Part shown: positions 12,060 through 22,483 of the stretch, piece by piece
Layout: each line of letters opens with the position of its first letter
Numbering within the stretch: the stretch's first letter is position 1
DNA from: Eublepharis macularius
Lineage: Eukaryota > Chordata > Lepidosauria > Squamata > Eublepharidae
Direction of reading: 5' to 3'
Length of the DNA: 64,000 nt
Assembly (NCBI RefSeq): GCF_028583425.1
Contig: NC_072793.1
Coordinates: 64,175,028-64,239,027 of the forward strand
The notes under the pieces: generated by a model
Databases searched by the model: none
What the model saw: the letters and a program-made list of their open reading frames with translations, nothing else
What the model was told of the DNA's origin: nothing
Translations under genes and position numbers: made by a program

Positions 12060-13160
12060 CCAGCCTTGAAACAGACTGTGTGGTGTCTGCTTCTAAAGAA
12101 GTCTTCCCTGTACCCAGGAGATTTCAATAACTACTGATCAATCTCAAAAGTTCCATTCTTGAACAAGGGGATTGAATGGGTGGTGGTTGTACAACTCCAA
12201 GTTTTCCTGGATAAATCAAATTGTCTAGATCCTTTGCAATCTGATTTTAGGCCTGAAACAGCCTTGATTGTGACTTGCACTGGGAGATACATAGAGGAAG
12301 TACAACTCTGTTGATTCTTCTAGACCTCTCAATCGTGATATCCTTCTGGACAGTCTATCCAGGGATTGGGAGGCACCATTTTGCAATAGTTCTGGTCTTG
12401 TCCAAAGGGTAGGTTTCAAAAGGTGCTGCTGGGGGAATGTTGCTCAGCCCCTTGGCCTTTGGCCTGTGGGGTCCTACAAAGTTCCATCTTGTCTCTTATG
12501 CTCTTTAACATCTACATGAAACTGCTGGGTGAGGTCATCCAGAGATTTGGGCTGAGTTTTCACCAATATGGGGATGACACTCAGCTCTGTCTTGTGTTTC
12601 TGGCTGATTCCAGGGAGGCTATACAAACCCTGAATTGGTGCCTGGAGGCAGTTTCAGAGTGGATGCAGGCTAATAAACTGAAGCTAAATCCTGACATGAT
12701 GGAAATGATACTTGGTGATTGGAAGTTTGACCCAGGACTTAAGGTGTCACCCATTCTGGATGGGGTTGAACTTCCCTTGAAGGAACAGGTCCGTAGTCTA
12801 GAGGTACCCTTGGACCCAGGTCCACTGCTGGATAAGCAGGTGGCAGCTGTGGCCAGGAGTGTTTTTTACCAGCTTTGACTGGTTAGCCAGAAAAGATCTG
12901 GCCACTGTGGTGTATGCCTTGGTTACATCTGGATACTGCAATGCACTGTATGTGGGGCTGCCCTTGAGAAGTGTTTGGAAACTTCAGTTGTTGCAGAAGA
13001 CTGAAGCTAGGATGTTGACTGGAGTGGGTTGTGGGGATCACATCACTTCAGTCTTGGCCCATCTACACTGGTTCCCAATATGTTTCAGAGCACAATTCAA
13101 GGTGATGGTGCTGACCGGCCATTTTGAGATTAGTCAGTTGACAACCCAGTTGCCAATAGG
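12060..13160 (+). mobile_element. L2-type LINE reverse transcriptase remnant
   Basis: The frames at 12423-12878 and 12859-13272 give LFNIYMKLLGEVIQRFG...YGDDTQLCLVF, the B and C motifs of a CR1/L2-group reverse transcriptase. These are followed by the thumb and C-terminal wording (ATVVYALVTSGYCNALYVGLPL, ITSVLAHLHWFPICFRAQFKVMVL). The catalytic box reads YGDD rather than the YADD of the 38-kb copy. The upstream part (12060-12420) holds LKQT...LLKK-type sequence in broken frames. Overlapping frames show at least one frameshift, so the element is dead. Confidence 0.75.
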
Positions 13161-13745
13161 GTTGCCAACAGTTTCTGTAGCAAACTGTGAAGCACATGGA
13201 GAATTAAGGGGTTGGAACCAATGCCAGCAAATTTCTGAACACCCAGTTTTATTTGCGGAATCCTGGGGATAGGTAGAATACTTGCTATGTAGCAACAAAC
13301 TGAATGTGAATTTTGTATCTGTGTTTGCTATGTGTTTACTTTGCATTAACATGACAAAATGAGGTGGGACTTTACATTTTGTTCTGTGATTCTTTATAAG
13401 GACAGCTTTGCTTCTCCCAAATTCAGAGTCTGAGGCTACAATGTGGAGGGCAAAAGAAAACATAGGCATTTTAATTCCCCCCACCCAGGAGGTTGCCAGG
13501 TATTTCTGGCAACTGATGGGAAGGGAGCAGTACCCACCCAGACTTCCCTTGCCCACATTGCATTGCTCACAGCAACTGTTGCTCATGGACCCTTCCCACT
13601 AGCTAGTATATATGTCTATCTACAGCTTACTCAAACCATGCGTGTTGCTGTCCAGCACTGACAAACAATGTGCCTGAAGAAATGCTAGAGACACTTTTTA
13701 TTCTCAGTCTTTAGGAAGATGTGTAAGGCAGTACTTAATTGCAGA
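13161..13745. other. Unassigned insert between L2 body and 3' end
   Basis: This segment does not match the L2 copies here and separates the L2 ORF from its likely 3' UTR. It contains 'aggaggttgccagg' and 'agggttgccaac' words that recall the GGTTGCCA MITE family of this window. No bounded element was found. Confidence 0.3.
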
Positions 13746-13955
13746 CTTGGCTGCAGGGGTTAGTTTGTTTAGTTTTTGACCTAATTGCGGTGGCTAGGGG
13801 TGTTTTTATTCTTTGCTGTGCTAACGTTCTTAATAACTGAGTTGATGGCATACTGTGATCATTTGTTTGTAATGAACCTGTTTTACAATTGTCTTCATAG
13901 CCACCTTGAACTCTCTGGAAGGGTGGGTTATATATATTTTGAATAAAAGGAAAAG
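13746..13955 (+). mobile_element. Probable L2 3' UTR
   Basis: The phrase 'catagccaccttgaactctctggaagg' (in pieces), followed by 'gtgggttatatatatt' and 'gaataaaagg', corresponds to the generic L2/SINE 3' end ('…gccgccttgag…ggcggtataaat…aataaa'). It probably belongs to the L2 copy at 12060-13160. Confidence 0.45.
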
Positions 13956-15408
13956 TACTCAGAAATTTTCATTGACTTTTTTACCTGACGGATCACTGCT
14001 GGGGGTATCCTGTTTGTGAAGCAATCTGAAATCTGGGGTGCAGCAGACCCAGAAGTTCAACTCTGAGCTAGTAACAGACAGTCAAAGACGTTTCTTCTTC
14101 GGTTAAGAGAAGTGGAAGCCACATGAGACAAGAGCCTTTTTAAAGCAATTGTGTCAAAACAAGTTGTAAGTGCTTAAAAGGCTTCTTCATCGTAAGTGCA
14201 TCTTGTTGCCTCTTCTGTTCGCTGTATAACACAATATTCCTTCTCATGAGGACTGTTTAGGAGGGAGCTCTGGAATTGCTTCACAAGTGTGCATTTATAT
14301 ATTTGTTCTGGGATGGCACTGCTAGTGGCAGCTAAAACTTCCCAAACATATAATCCAAAGAGATCTTCCATTAGCACTGATCTTTGGGAGAAAGAAAAGT
14401 GTGACTTCTGTTTTGCTTTCCAGGTTAGTATATAGAAAAACAGTAGGGAAGCAGCCATACAGTAAAATGCATTTAATGACAGCAAAGGTTCCCTAGATGG
14501 TGCCTTCAACCAGAGGCCAGGATGAGAAAGCAGCAGATAGATAGGGCAAAAGGTCAGTTTATCCCCATTTCAATTAACATGCAGCAAGACAAATACCAAA
14601 CTTCATAAGTTAGCTGAGATTTAAAACTGGCTGCACAGTTGTAAGTCCAAAGTTTGTAGAAAGGTGTAACTTTATTTAGGATTGCACAGTCCTCCCATAT
14701 AAGAATCCAACACTAGAGCCATTGCTATGGTAGCATCTAGGTAGAATCTAGTCAATCTGGCACTACAGTTTCGCCAGTGCAAAATTCTGGACACACTTTG
14801 AACTGGGCATAGGCTCTTGCACATTTGGGTTTCTGTCATCTTTTCTGCCTGTACATAAATTAATTTATGTTGAACTGGCACTAACCAGGACATGGTATCT
14901 ACATTTTTCAGATCTCTTGAGAAAGCTCTAGGTAAGATAACAAATGTGGTGGGAAATGAATGCAATCTTGGCAATAATTGTAATAAGAGTACCCTTGGAT
15001 TTAGTGATGTAGACAAATATTGGACAGAAATGAAAATGGCTGACCCAAACTATACACTGTGATCCCCAGGATACAAAAATGAGCAGGTGCATTGAAAACT
15101 AGCACATCAGATTTGTAGCTGTTGAACAGAATAAACATTCATTATGAATTCTATAAATGTAGATCAGAGGACTTCATGGATAAGGGGAGATGTCCACCAC
15201 TAGCTTGGAAGCCACGCTTATAGATCACTGGTAGAAGGGTAGGAAGAGTTTTGTTTCTGAGCTTCCTCCCATCTCTGTAGCTATTAGCTTATGGCATTAT
15301 CTCTCTGACCCTTAATACAGAATTCCAACACCTAGATATCATTCAATCTGCCCAGCGAAGACTGTGTCCAGCAGCTCTCTAATGTCTTCCTGTGCCCTTG
15401 CAGAGTTC
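13956..15408. other. Intergenic DNA without recognised features
   Basis: No repeat or gene was recognised. The minus-strand ORFs of about 110 codons (14174-14509 and 14672-15016) show no domain, no neighbour support and a composition like that of the surrounding DNA. Confidence 0.45.
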
Positions 15409-15600
15409 TTATTTATTTATTTAGTACATTTATCCTGGCCTTCCAAGGACCTCAGAGTATCATGCAGCATTTTAACTTCTCTTCTGTTTTGTCCTCACAA
15501 CAACTAGGTTGAGGTCAGTTAGGTGAAACAGAGTGGCTGAAAGTCAAAGCTTCATGGTGGAGTGCAGATGACCCTCTAAACCACACCGGCTCTGTTCTTC
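15409..15600 (-). mobile_element. tRNA-SINE, antisense
   Basis: The plus strand starts with ATTT repeats, then reads 'gtacatttatcctggccttcc', 'tgtcctcacaacaactagg', and near 15550 'agcttcatggtggagtgcag'. This is the reverse complement of the tRNA-derived SINE body seen at 48597-48830. The tRNA-like head would lie at the right end, around 15580-15600. Confidence 0.6.
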
Positions 15601-16989
15601 AAGGGACAGAACTATGGATTGTTAGCAAGAGCTTGTGGTTCCCAATAATGAAATGATTTCTAGGAATCCTTGACACTCTTATGCTATGGTCCCGAGTGCC
15701 TTCAGTCACCTTAAGCAACCACATCCATCCTTTGGGGAGGCAATGGCTCTGTCATTTCCAGATATTGCTTACTGGTAGTTTTTTATAATCTGCTGCATCT
15801 TATCTTCCTGCTCCCTTTCTCTTCTGTCCTGCAGAAAAGCAGTAGTTGCTTTTCAGGTTTCTTTATTATTGTAGAGACAAGTTTTATCTCAGTTCCTATT
15901 TTTCTGTACGAGACCCTCATTTATGAATGGAACCAAATTTAAACAGCTACAGTTAAGTGTTTCAAGGTCAAATAATATAGGATACTGGGTAGTATATCAT
16001 TTTCCACCTTCCCTCTACAAATGTAGCAGTTGCAATTTGCAACAAAATACATGTGCAGGGGAAGAGGCTTCTTAACATTTTCTTCTTTCACGTAAACACC
16101 CACACCCGCGCGCACACACGCACACACACAAAGCATCTCTCTTCCCTCCCCTTTTGAGGCAAGACTCTGCACTATTTTAAGAACTTATCTTTTGAGCTCC
16201 AATTTTCCTTTTGGAGAACAGGGGATTACAGTATTAATGTGACATCATGCTCACCATGTTATCCCGGATTCTATGATCACACAGTGAAAACTTGTCAGAA
16301 TTTTGGGTAAATGTATGCCTTTCTTTGGAGGGGGTGGGGGGAGACAGAGGCAAAAAAGGACCTGATCACAGTTTATAATAATTATGCTATATTTCCATTC
16401 AACCACAAAACCATCATAAGGCTGAATAAGCCTGACCCCTTAGAAGAAACCTTGGAAGCAGAGAGCAATGCCTGGCTCCTATGCACTGCTCTGTTTTCTT
16501 CTTAATGGTGACTTGTGGTTTGTTTTTCCTGCTCATCGTGAATCAAAGTGCAAGTGAACTGTGATTAGAATTACATATCACATGAGGAGTCCATTGGCAG
16601 AGAAGAGCATTCATTTCATTAAAAATGCATTTTCCCTATCTTTAAACCAGAGAACAGTACACAGTTTGGTAATACTAATGGCCTGCATAGCTTCCTAAGT
16701 ACAGAAAAGCCATATACAGAAAAGCCCATGCTGTGCTATTGCAGCACCACAGAAGAGATGTTGAGTGAACATGGTATACTCCTCTGAAATAGTATGATCT
16801 GGCCATTTAAACAGAAGTTTTGCCATCATGTTTAATTTACACATGCACACATGAGGAGAACATCCCTTCCCATATCAGTACTGAATGAGTTTCTGGAACG
16901 GTAACACTAGTATAGGGTGGAGCCATCATACAGGACTCCTTTATGTGGCCAGGAACTTTTCTGTCTTCCACAGCTTAGAAATAGGCAGT

Positions 16990-17412
16990 GCTGCAATGGC
17001 TAGGGTTGCCATTTCACTGGTGGGGCTGGGAGATCCCCTGCTTCTACCTTCTATCCCCTGCCACCACTCACCTGGTAGGTGAGGGGGAAAGGTGGGGGAA
17101 CAGGCCTCCAGGGCATGCTCCTGGGGTGGTGGGACAACATTACTACTGGGAGTGACATCATTGTGCTGCACTGGGAGCACTCCTCCGCTTCGCACGGAGC
17201 CCGTTTGGGACCCAAACAGGATCCAAATCGGCCCAGTATGAAGTGCATGTGCACTCCTGAGCCTGCGCAATGGCATCACTACCCAGAAGTGACATCATCA
17301 CGCTGGCCTGGGAGCACGTGCATACAAAATGCATACACAAAGTGGAAAATGGTTAGGGTTGCGCGCACCCCCTCCCTTCCTGCTGGGAGGGTAAGAGGAC
17401 CATGGTCACCCT
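16990..17412. mobile_element. GC-rich AGGGTTGCCA-type interspersed repeat
   Basis: It begins TAGGGTTGCCATTTCACTGG and ends near 'catggtcaccctaa', giving weak inverted termini. The interior is GC-rich and includes 'cgtttgggacccaaacagg', which is echoed in the repeat at 40562-40945. No convincing target duplication was found, so the class (MITE or SINE) is open. The several ORFs on both strands here are composition artefacts. Confidence 0.5.
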
Positions 17413-18539
17413 AACAGAGGCTCCAACACTGCAAAGAGTAAAGTGATAAGGAGCTCCTAGTGGCTTTAACAAAGGTCTGCAAAAAATACATGGGTGAGTA
17501 GGAATTCCAATCATGACATCCTGGGGCCAATTCTCTATCTACAAGTTCTTCCAGTCTCTTTCCTTTTCTTGCCACATAGCCTCAGATGAAATATTTAGGG
17601 TAAGAAGGTCAAAGGATTAAAAACAAATTGGTGTTTGGTGATAGAAACACCAAGATCTTTCCACTCTTAATGTTTCCCTTTTAAGACAAGAGTAAGTACT
17701 GTAAAATGATTAACCTTTTTAGAATTCATTTATTTCTTGCAGTGGTGCTAATACAGTCATCTTCCATTCAGTTCCCTTATTAGGTACTTCTGTGAGGCTT
17801 TTTATAGTCCTTAAAAGCACAGGAGAACTTATCACACACACAAAAATGCTGCCCAACCTGCTATCTAGAGTCAAGGGATAAGTAAAACTCATTCTGACCG
17901 TATAAAAATGACTGTGAAAATTCATTAGGCTGAGCTTCATTGCCCTGCATTTTAGCATACTATTAATATCTTCTAGTATAGCTGCTTGTATCTTCTCTGG
18001 TTATTATGATACCATAGATCCTTTTTCATCTTGAAAGATATTTCAAAACTGCATTGTATATTTTAACCTTGTTTAATGTATGTACCATGCTATAATCTGC
18101 AAGCCACGACTCGTTTTTCTGTCCTGGCTTAAATGATGACATGAAGAGCCAAATGATATGCTAGAATAAACTGTCATTTTATTTTTCTTAAGAAATAGAG
18201 GGAGTGTTTAATGGAATAACTCAGTATAAATATGTTACAGACCTCTCTAATCTGTGTCTAGCTGAGTAATAGATGAAGTGATAAATCTATTTTATGGCAT
18301 CGCACTGGGCAGTATTAAAGCAAGGGGCTTGGTGATAAAATACCTTCTATTGAGTGATACTTTAAATGGAAAATTAAAAGGGGAACAGCAAGATATACAT
18401 TACAGCCAGATTGGTAGGCACTTGAGCAAAGTGAGTTTCCTTATATGTTTGCTCCAAAGACTTCCCAGACCTACTCAAACAAACTTGTTTATGTTAGCTT
18501 GTCTGCATGCAACTCTACTATCTCCTCAAGGCAGCCGCA
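17413..18539. other. Intergenic DNA without recognised features
   Basis: This is AT-rich DNA in which no gene or repeat was recognised. Confidence 0.45.
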
Positions 18540-18619
18540 AGCCTTAGAGAGGTCAGAGATGATTTCAAATTGTTTTTCAGCAGGTCTCAACCTAGCTGGT
18601 ATCTCAGATGGGACACCAC
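18540..18619 (+). mobile_element. 5S-rRNA-derived SINE, head part
   Basis: The sequence 'cagcaggtctcaacctagctgg' and 'tatctcagatgggacaccac' follow the 3' half of 5S rRNA (AAGCAGGGUC...CCUGGUUAGUA-CUUGGAUGGGAGACC). The 5S part carries the internal Pol III promoter in this SINE type. The copy is split by a hAT MITE and continues at 18970. Confidence 0.6.
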
Positions 18620-18969
18620 TAGAGGCGAGCACGAACTGAAATACAAACCAAAGTTCATCACAAACCAGGCCAGTTCATGGTTTGCAAATTGGCAGTTTGT
18701 GGGAGCTCATTTCTCACAAACCGTGATGAATTTTAGCCTGGTTCATATGTTGGTTTGTCACTACAGACAGCCTGGTGCCAATCAATCAGTTTCATAGGCA
18801 ACAGGGGGCGTGGGCTCACTGCAGACCTGCTGACCCAGAAGTGATGTTTTCACGAACCAAACAAATAAGTTTGTGAAATGGGGCAAGTTCGTGAAATTTC
18901 ATGGTTCATGAAATGCAATGAACCATGAACTGCACAGTTCGGAATTTTCCCAGTTCGTGTCCATCTCTA
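18620..18969. mobile_element. hAT MITE inserted in the 5S-SINE
   Basis: The termini are TAGAGGCGAGCACGAACTGA and the reverse complement of TAGAGATGGACACGAACTGG. The octamer gacaccac is repeated exactly on both sides (18612-18619 and 18970-18977). The interior matches the 373-bp element at 49500-49872, for example 'gacagcctggtgccaatcaa', so both belong to one subfamily. Confidence 0.9.
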
Positions 18970-19112
18970 GACACCACCAAGGAAGACAAGGGATGCTCTG
19001 CAGAGGAAGGCAATGGCAAACCACCTCTGCTCATCTCTTGCTTTTGAAAACCCTGATGAAGTGAAACTTCACAGGGTTGACATGAGTTGCTTGTGACTTT
19101 ACAGCACACTTC
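18970..19112 (+). mobile_element. 5S-rRNA-derived SINE, tail part
   Basis: After the MITE the sequence resumes as 'aaggaagacaagggatgctc', 'gaggaaggcaatggcaaacc' and 'cttttgaaaaccctgatg', then 'gttgcttgtgactttacagc'. This is the body and Bov-B-type tail of squamate 5S-SINEs. With the head it forms one copy of about 220 bp. Confidence 0.7.
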
Positions 19113-20177
19113 ACTTTATCATTAAAAGATGATGATAGTTTAAAATGGTCCTAGACTATACCACTTCAAATAGCTGGCCATGAAACTCAGTACTTCCCCA
19201 GATATAAAATACAGTCATTTGAGAGGCCTCACTCACTCCAGGCATCTTGAAAAATGGACTTAAGGTTAAAATCTGTGTTGGGACACGAAAGGCAAAATGG
19301 TGTCCCGAACACACACATCAACTTTCAGTCCTCAAGGCAAAGATCCCATTCTATTGTGCCATATTTGTTTCTGTTCTTGAAAACAGGTGAGCTGAGCTTT
19401 GTATCTGAACTGCAAAATGTTGTCTTGGCCATGTAAGCCAATTTTCATTCCAGTGTCTCTGTATTTAAGGGAAACAACACATTAGCACTGTTTTATACTT
19501 TCAGTTCTCTCATTGGAAACTGGACTGGTGGCTCAGCTGAAATTCACACTTTAAAATCCAAAATGTTGCCTTGAATATACTTATCAGCTTCTGATATCAC
19601 ACTCTTCAGGAGGGTTGGGGAACATACACTTTGCATTTCTTTCTTCAAGTGATGCAGGCTGCAGGAATTGAGCTACTATTTGTACTTGAAATATAGACTT
19701 GTGACTTGAATATGTGATACATTTCATTGTTGTATCTTAATGTTCAACAGGCTGTTGAATTACAGAAACACTGGCAAACTCGAATGTTTAACAGGCTCAT
19801 AGATCTATCCAAAGATTCCCTTCAAGCAGCCAATAACTCCCTAAACATAGAAAAATAGATGGCAGGGTGAAGGGATCTAAGTTAATCTTCCCTCTAATGT
19901 GCTACTTTTCTATGTAAAAGGACTGTTTTCATGGGGAGGTCATTTAAACCTGTGGTTGGTTCCCTCATAAGCAGACTGAAGTAATACTCCAGAAGGAGCA
20001 ATCTAATTTTTATAGCATCAGGGTTTCAGAGCGGCTTTGGAAGTTATCAAATGCAGAGGGACACAAAGTTCCCACTGTTTGAACATCCTATTCTCTGGTT
20101 TCTTTGTACTGTGAAAACAACATAACAAAAAAAGACATGTGCTTAGCTAGGAAATATTTATTTATAGAACTGTTTTA
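19113..20177. other. Intergenic DNA without recognised features
   Basis: No gene, RNA gene or repeat family was recognised. Confidence 0.45.
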
Positions 20178-20397
20178 GGTTTGCCAGCCTCCAGGTGGTA
20201 GGTGGACATCTCCCAGAATTGCAACTGACCTCCAGGCCATAGAGATCAGTTCCCCTGGAGAAAACGGTAGCTTTGAATGGTGGACTCTATGGCATTATAT
20301 CCTGCTGAGGTCCCCCCCTCCCCAAACCCCACCCTCTCTGGGCTTCATCCATATAATCTCCAGGAATTTCCCAACCTGGAGCTAGCTACCCTAGCTA
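20178..20397. mobile_element. GGTTGCCA-family MITE, copy 1
   Basis: About 220 bp containing the family words 'gccagcctccaggtggtagg', 'gagatcagttcccctggaga', 'gactctatggcattatatcc' and 'tctccaggaatttcccaacc', ending in an inverted 'ggagctagctaccct'-type terminus. Copies 2 and 3 (22268-22483 and 35506-35728) are collinear. The inverted ends (AGGGTTGCCA) indicate a DNA-transposon MITE; its superfamily could not be settled. Confidence 0.7.
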
Positions 20398-20413
20398 GGG
20401 AAGTTTCATGGAA

Positions 20414-20530
20414 GTAGCCATGCTGGTCTGCAGTAGAAGAGCAAGGTCTTGGTCCCATAGCACCTTAAAGGCTAACAAGATTTTCCAGCATATAAGCTTT
20501 TGAAAGTCAAGCTCCCTTCATCAGGAAATA
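20414..20530 (-). mobile_element. Hammerhead-bearing short repeat, decayed
   Basis: On the minus strand this reads CTGATGA (20524-20518), then a stem AGGGAG/CTTTC, then AAAA (20501-20498) where a hammerhead requires GAAA, then GCTTATATGC and a roughly 90-base body ending in AGACCAGCATGGCTAC. Reptile repeats with the wording 'ctgatgaag…gagc…gaaagcttat' carry hammerhead cores. Here the core G has become A, a change expected from CpG decay, so the ribozyme should be inactive. Confidence 0.55.
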
Positions 20531-22267
20531 GCTAGAGGGGAACTATGCAAAAAATAAATTAAAACACACATAGCCAGCTTGTAGCCTTTCCTGGCTACAA
20601 AAATAGTAAAGCTGACCACAACTAAAAATAGTCTGTTACTTTTTGACACGCAGTGTCACAAAACTTCTGTAAAGTTACTGTAAAGCATAGTGCTGTAAAA
20701 CGAAGCAAGACAAAATTGTAAGATCCAGTGGTAGTTGTGTGTGAATTTTGCCAAGCAGTAAGAAATCTCTTTTGTTAGAGTCTGTGTAGCTCTCCACAGA
20801 GGGAGTTTGACAAATCTCACCTCAGGCAATACAAAGAAGTACAAAGAACATATTTGGTACCATCATTCCATGCTGATTTTAAAGTCTATCACTCTGATAT
20901 ACAACCAGTACAATATTTGCCTAAATAGAAAAGGACCCTGACCTCCAAAGGACCTCCCTCCAAAAAATCCCCCCTTTTTAAAAATTACTGTGTATACTTG
21001 TAACTTGTGGGAGATAATCCATGGGGAGAACAGTTAAATAAATAAATAATTTTTCTTAACTGCACACTTGGGGAAAAACCCTCATCTTCCCTTTGAGTAA
21101 ATGAAGAATTTGTTTCCATTCTGTAGGTATGATCAAACATAGGCCCATTATAGTGTCATCCTAAAAGAGTTGCATCCTTCTAAGCCCACTGCCACCCCCT
21201 AAGCTCGTTGGAATTCATACTAAAATTCCAGCTTGGCACTGACTTTTAGAGCCCATCCCCTCTACAGCGAGGGAAGTGTACGCCTTTCCTTTTGCCCCTT
21301 GCTCGGACTACATTGCAAATAATGAAGAAAACCTGCATTGCTGTTTCTTTCTCAGAGCACAGCTGTTATATATAACTGAGTTTATTGACCTTGCATGTTA
21401 TCTTTCCAGTACAGTGGCTACCCCTGCCTCTCAAAAGGAATGGAACAAACACTGTGCACTTGACTTCAATCATATATCTGTACATGAAGGCTGAAGCCAA
21501 GGTTTGTTGTCACTCTTCCACTTTCATTTGTAACATCATAAGCTTAACACGGTCAGCATCATCTGTCACACTAATGACATAAATGGTGGTGGTTATCCAC
21601 AAGCTGCTTTGCAGAATACAGCTGTATTTTAGATTGCAAAAACAGCAGTTTGACTGTGGACCGTAAAGCCAGCATGTTGTAACCAAGAAGCATTTGTTCT
21701 GCCTTTTTGGTTCATTATTACCACTCATAAAATAAAACAGCATACTCTTGTTATTTTCATAACTACAGCCCATGTGTTTATGAAACAAAATCATACATTT
21801 AATTTTTTAAAATCATATAGCCTAAAATTAGTATATGCAGAAGCTCTGGCAAAGCATTGTTATTAAAGATAAATATTCTGATAACAATAATTTAATATGA
21901 AGCTATTTTTCAGCTCAAAAATGGAATATATACATGCAAGGCTTTTCTAAACCTGCTAACCCGTAAACAGGAAGGAATTGAAATGGTGATTATTTCAAAC
22001 AGTATTTCCCTGCTTTAAATAATTTCTTCATTCCACATTAAGGGAGCTCTCTTACAAAAGGTTTATATGTACACAAGTAAATATCACGTGATCCTCTTTT
22101 TTTTCAGAAGTTGAATGCGAACTCAAGAGTTTTCATTTTCTGCTTCTGTAACTATAATAATAACTCGAAGTCTGTGCAATTTTCTTTCACCTACATTTTA
22201 TATTCCTGTTATTGCACCAAACATGGAAAGGCAGTGAAAGGCAATGTAGCTTGTTTTGCTTTTGACT
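20531..22267. other. Intergenic DNA without recognised features
   Basis: No gene was recognised. The stretch near 21150-21200 holds a half-copy of the palindromic short repeat ('gcatccttctaagcccact'). Confidence 0.4.
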
Positions 22268-22483
22268 TGGGATGCCAACCTCCACCTGTGGCCTGGAGAT
22301 TTCCTAGTATTACTGATCTCCAGACAAGAGAGATCAGTTCCCCTGGAGCAAACGGCTGCTTTGGAGGGTGGATTCTATGGCATTATGCCCCTCTAAGGTC
22401 CCTCTCCTTCCCAAACCCTGTCACTCCTGGCTTCACCTCCCCAGATCTCCAGGAATTTCCAAACTGAAGATGGCAACCCTCAT
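22268..22483. mobile_element. GGTTGCCA-family MITE, copy 2
   Basis: It starts GGGATGCCAACCTCC and ends GATGGCAACCC, an inverted pair. The interior is collinear with the copies at 20178 and 35506 ('gatcagttcccctggagcaa', 'attctatggcattatgcccc'). It differs from them by scattered substitutions. Confidence 0.75.

Noticed and set aside
19052..19078. CTGATGAAGTGAAACTTCAC as another hammerhead
   Set aside because: It lacks a GAAA core in the right place and lies within the Bov-B-type SINE tail, where the words arise by mutation.
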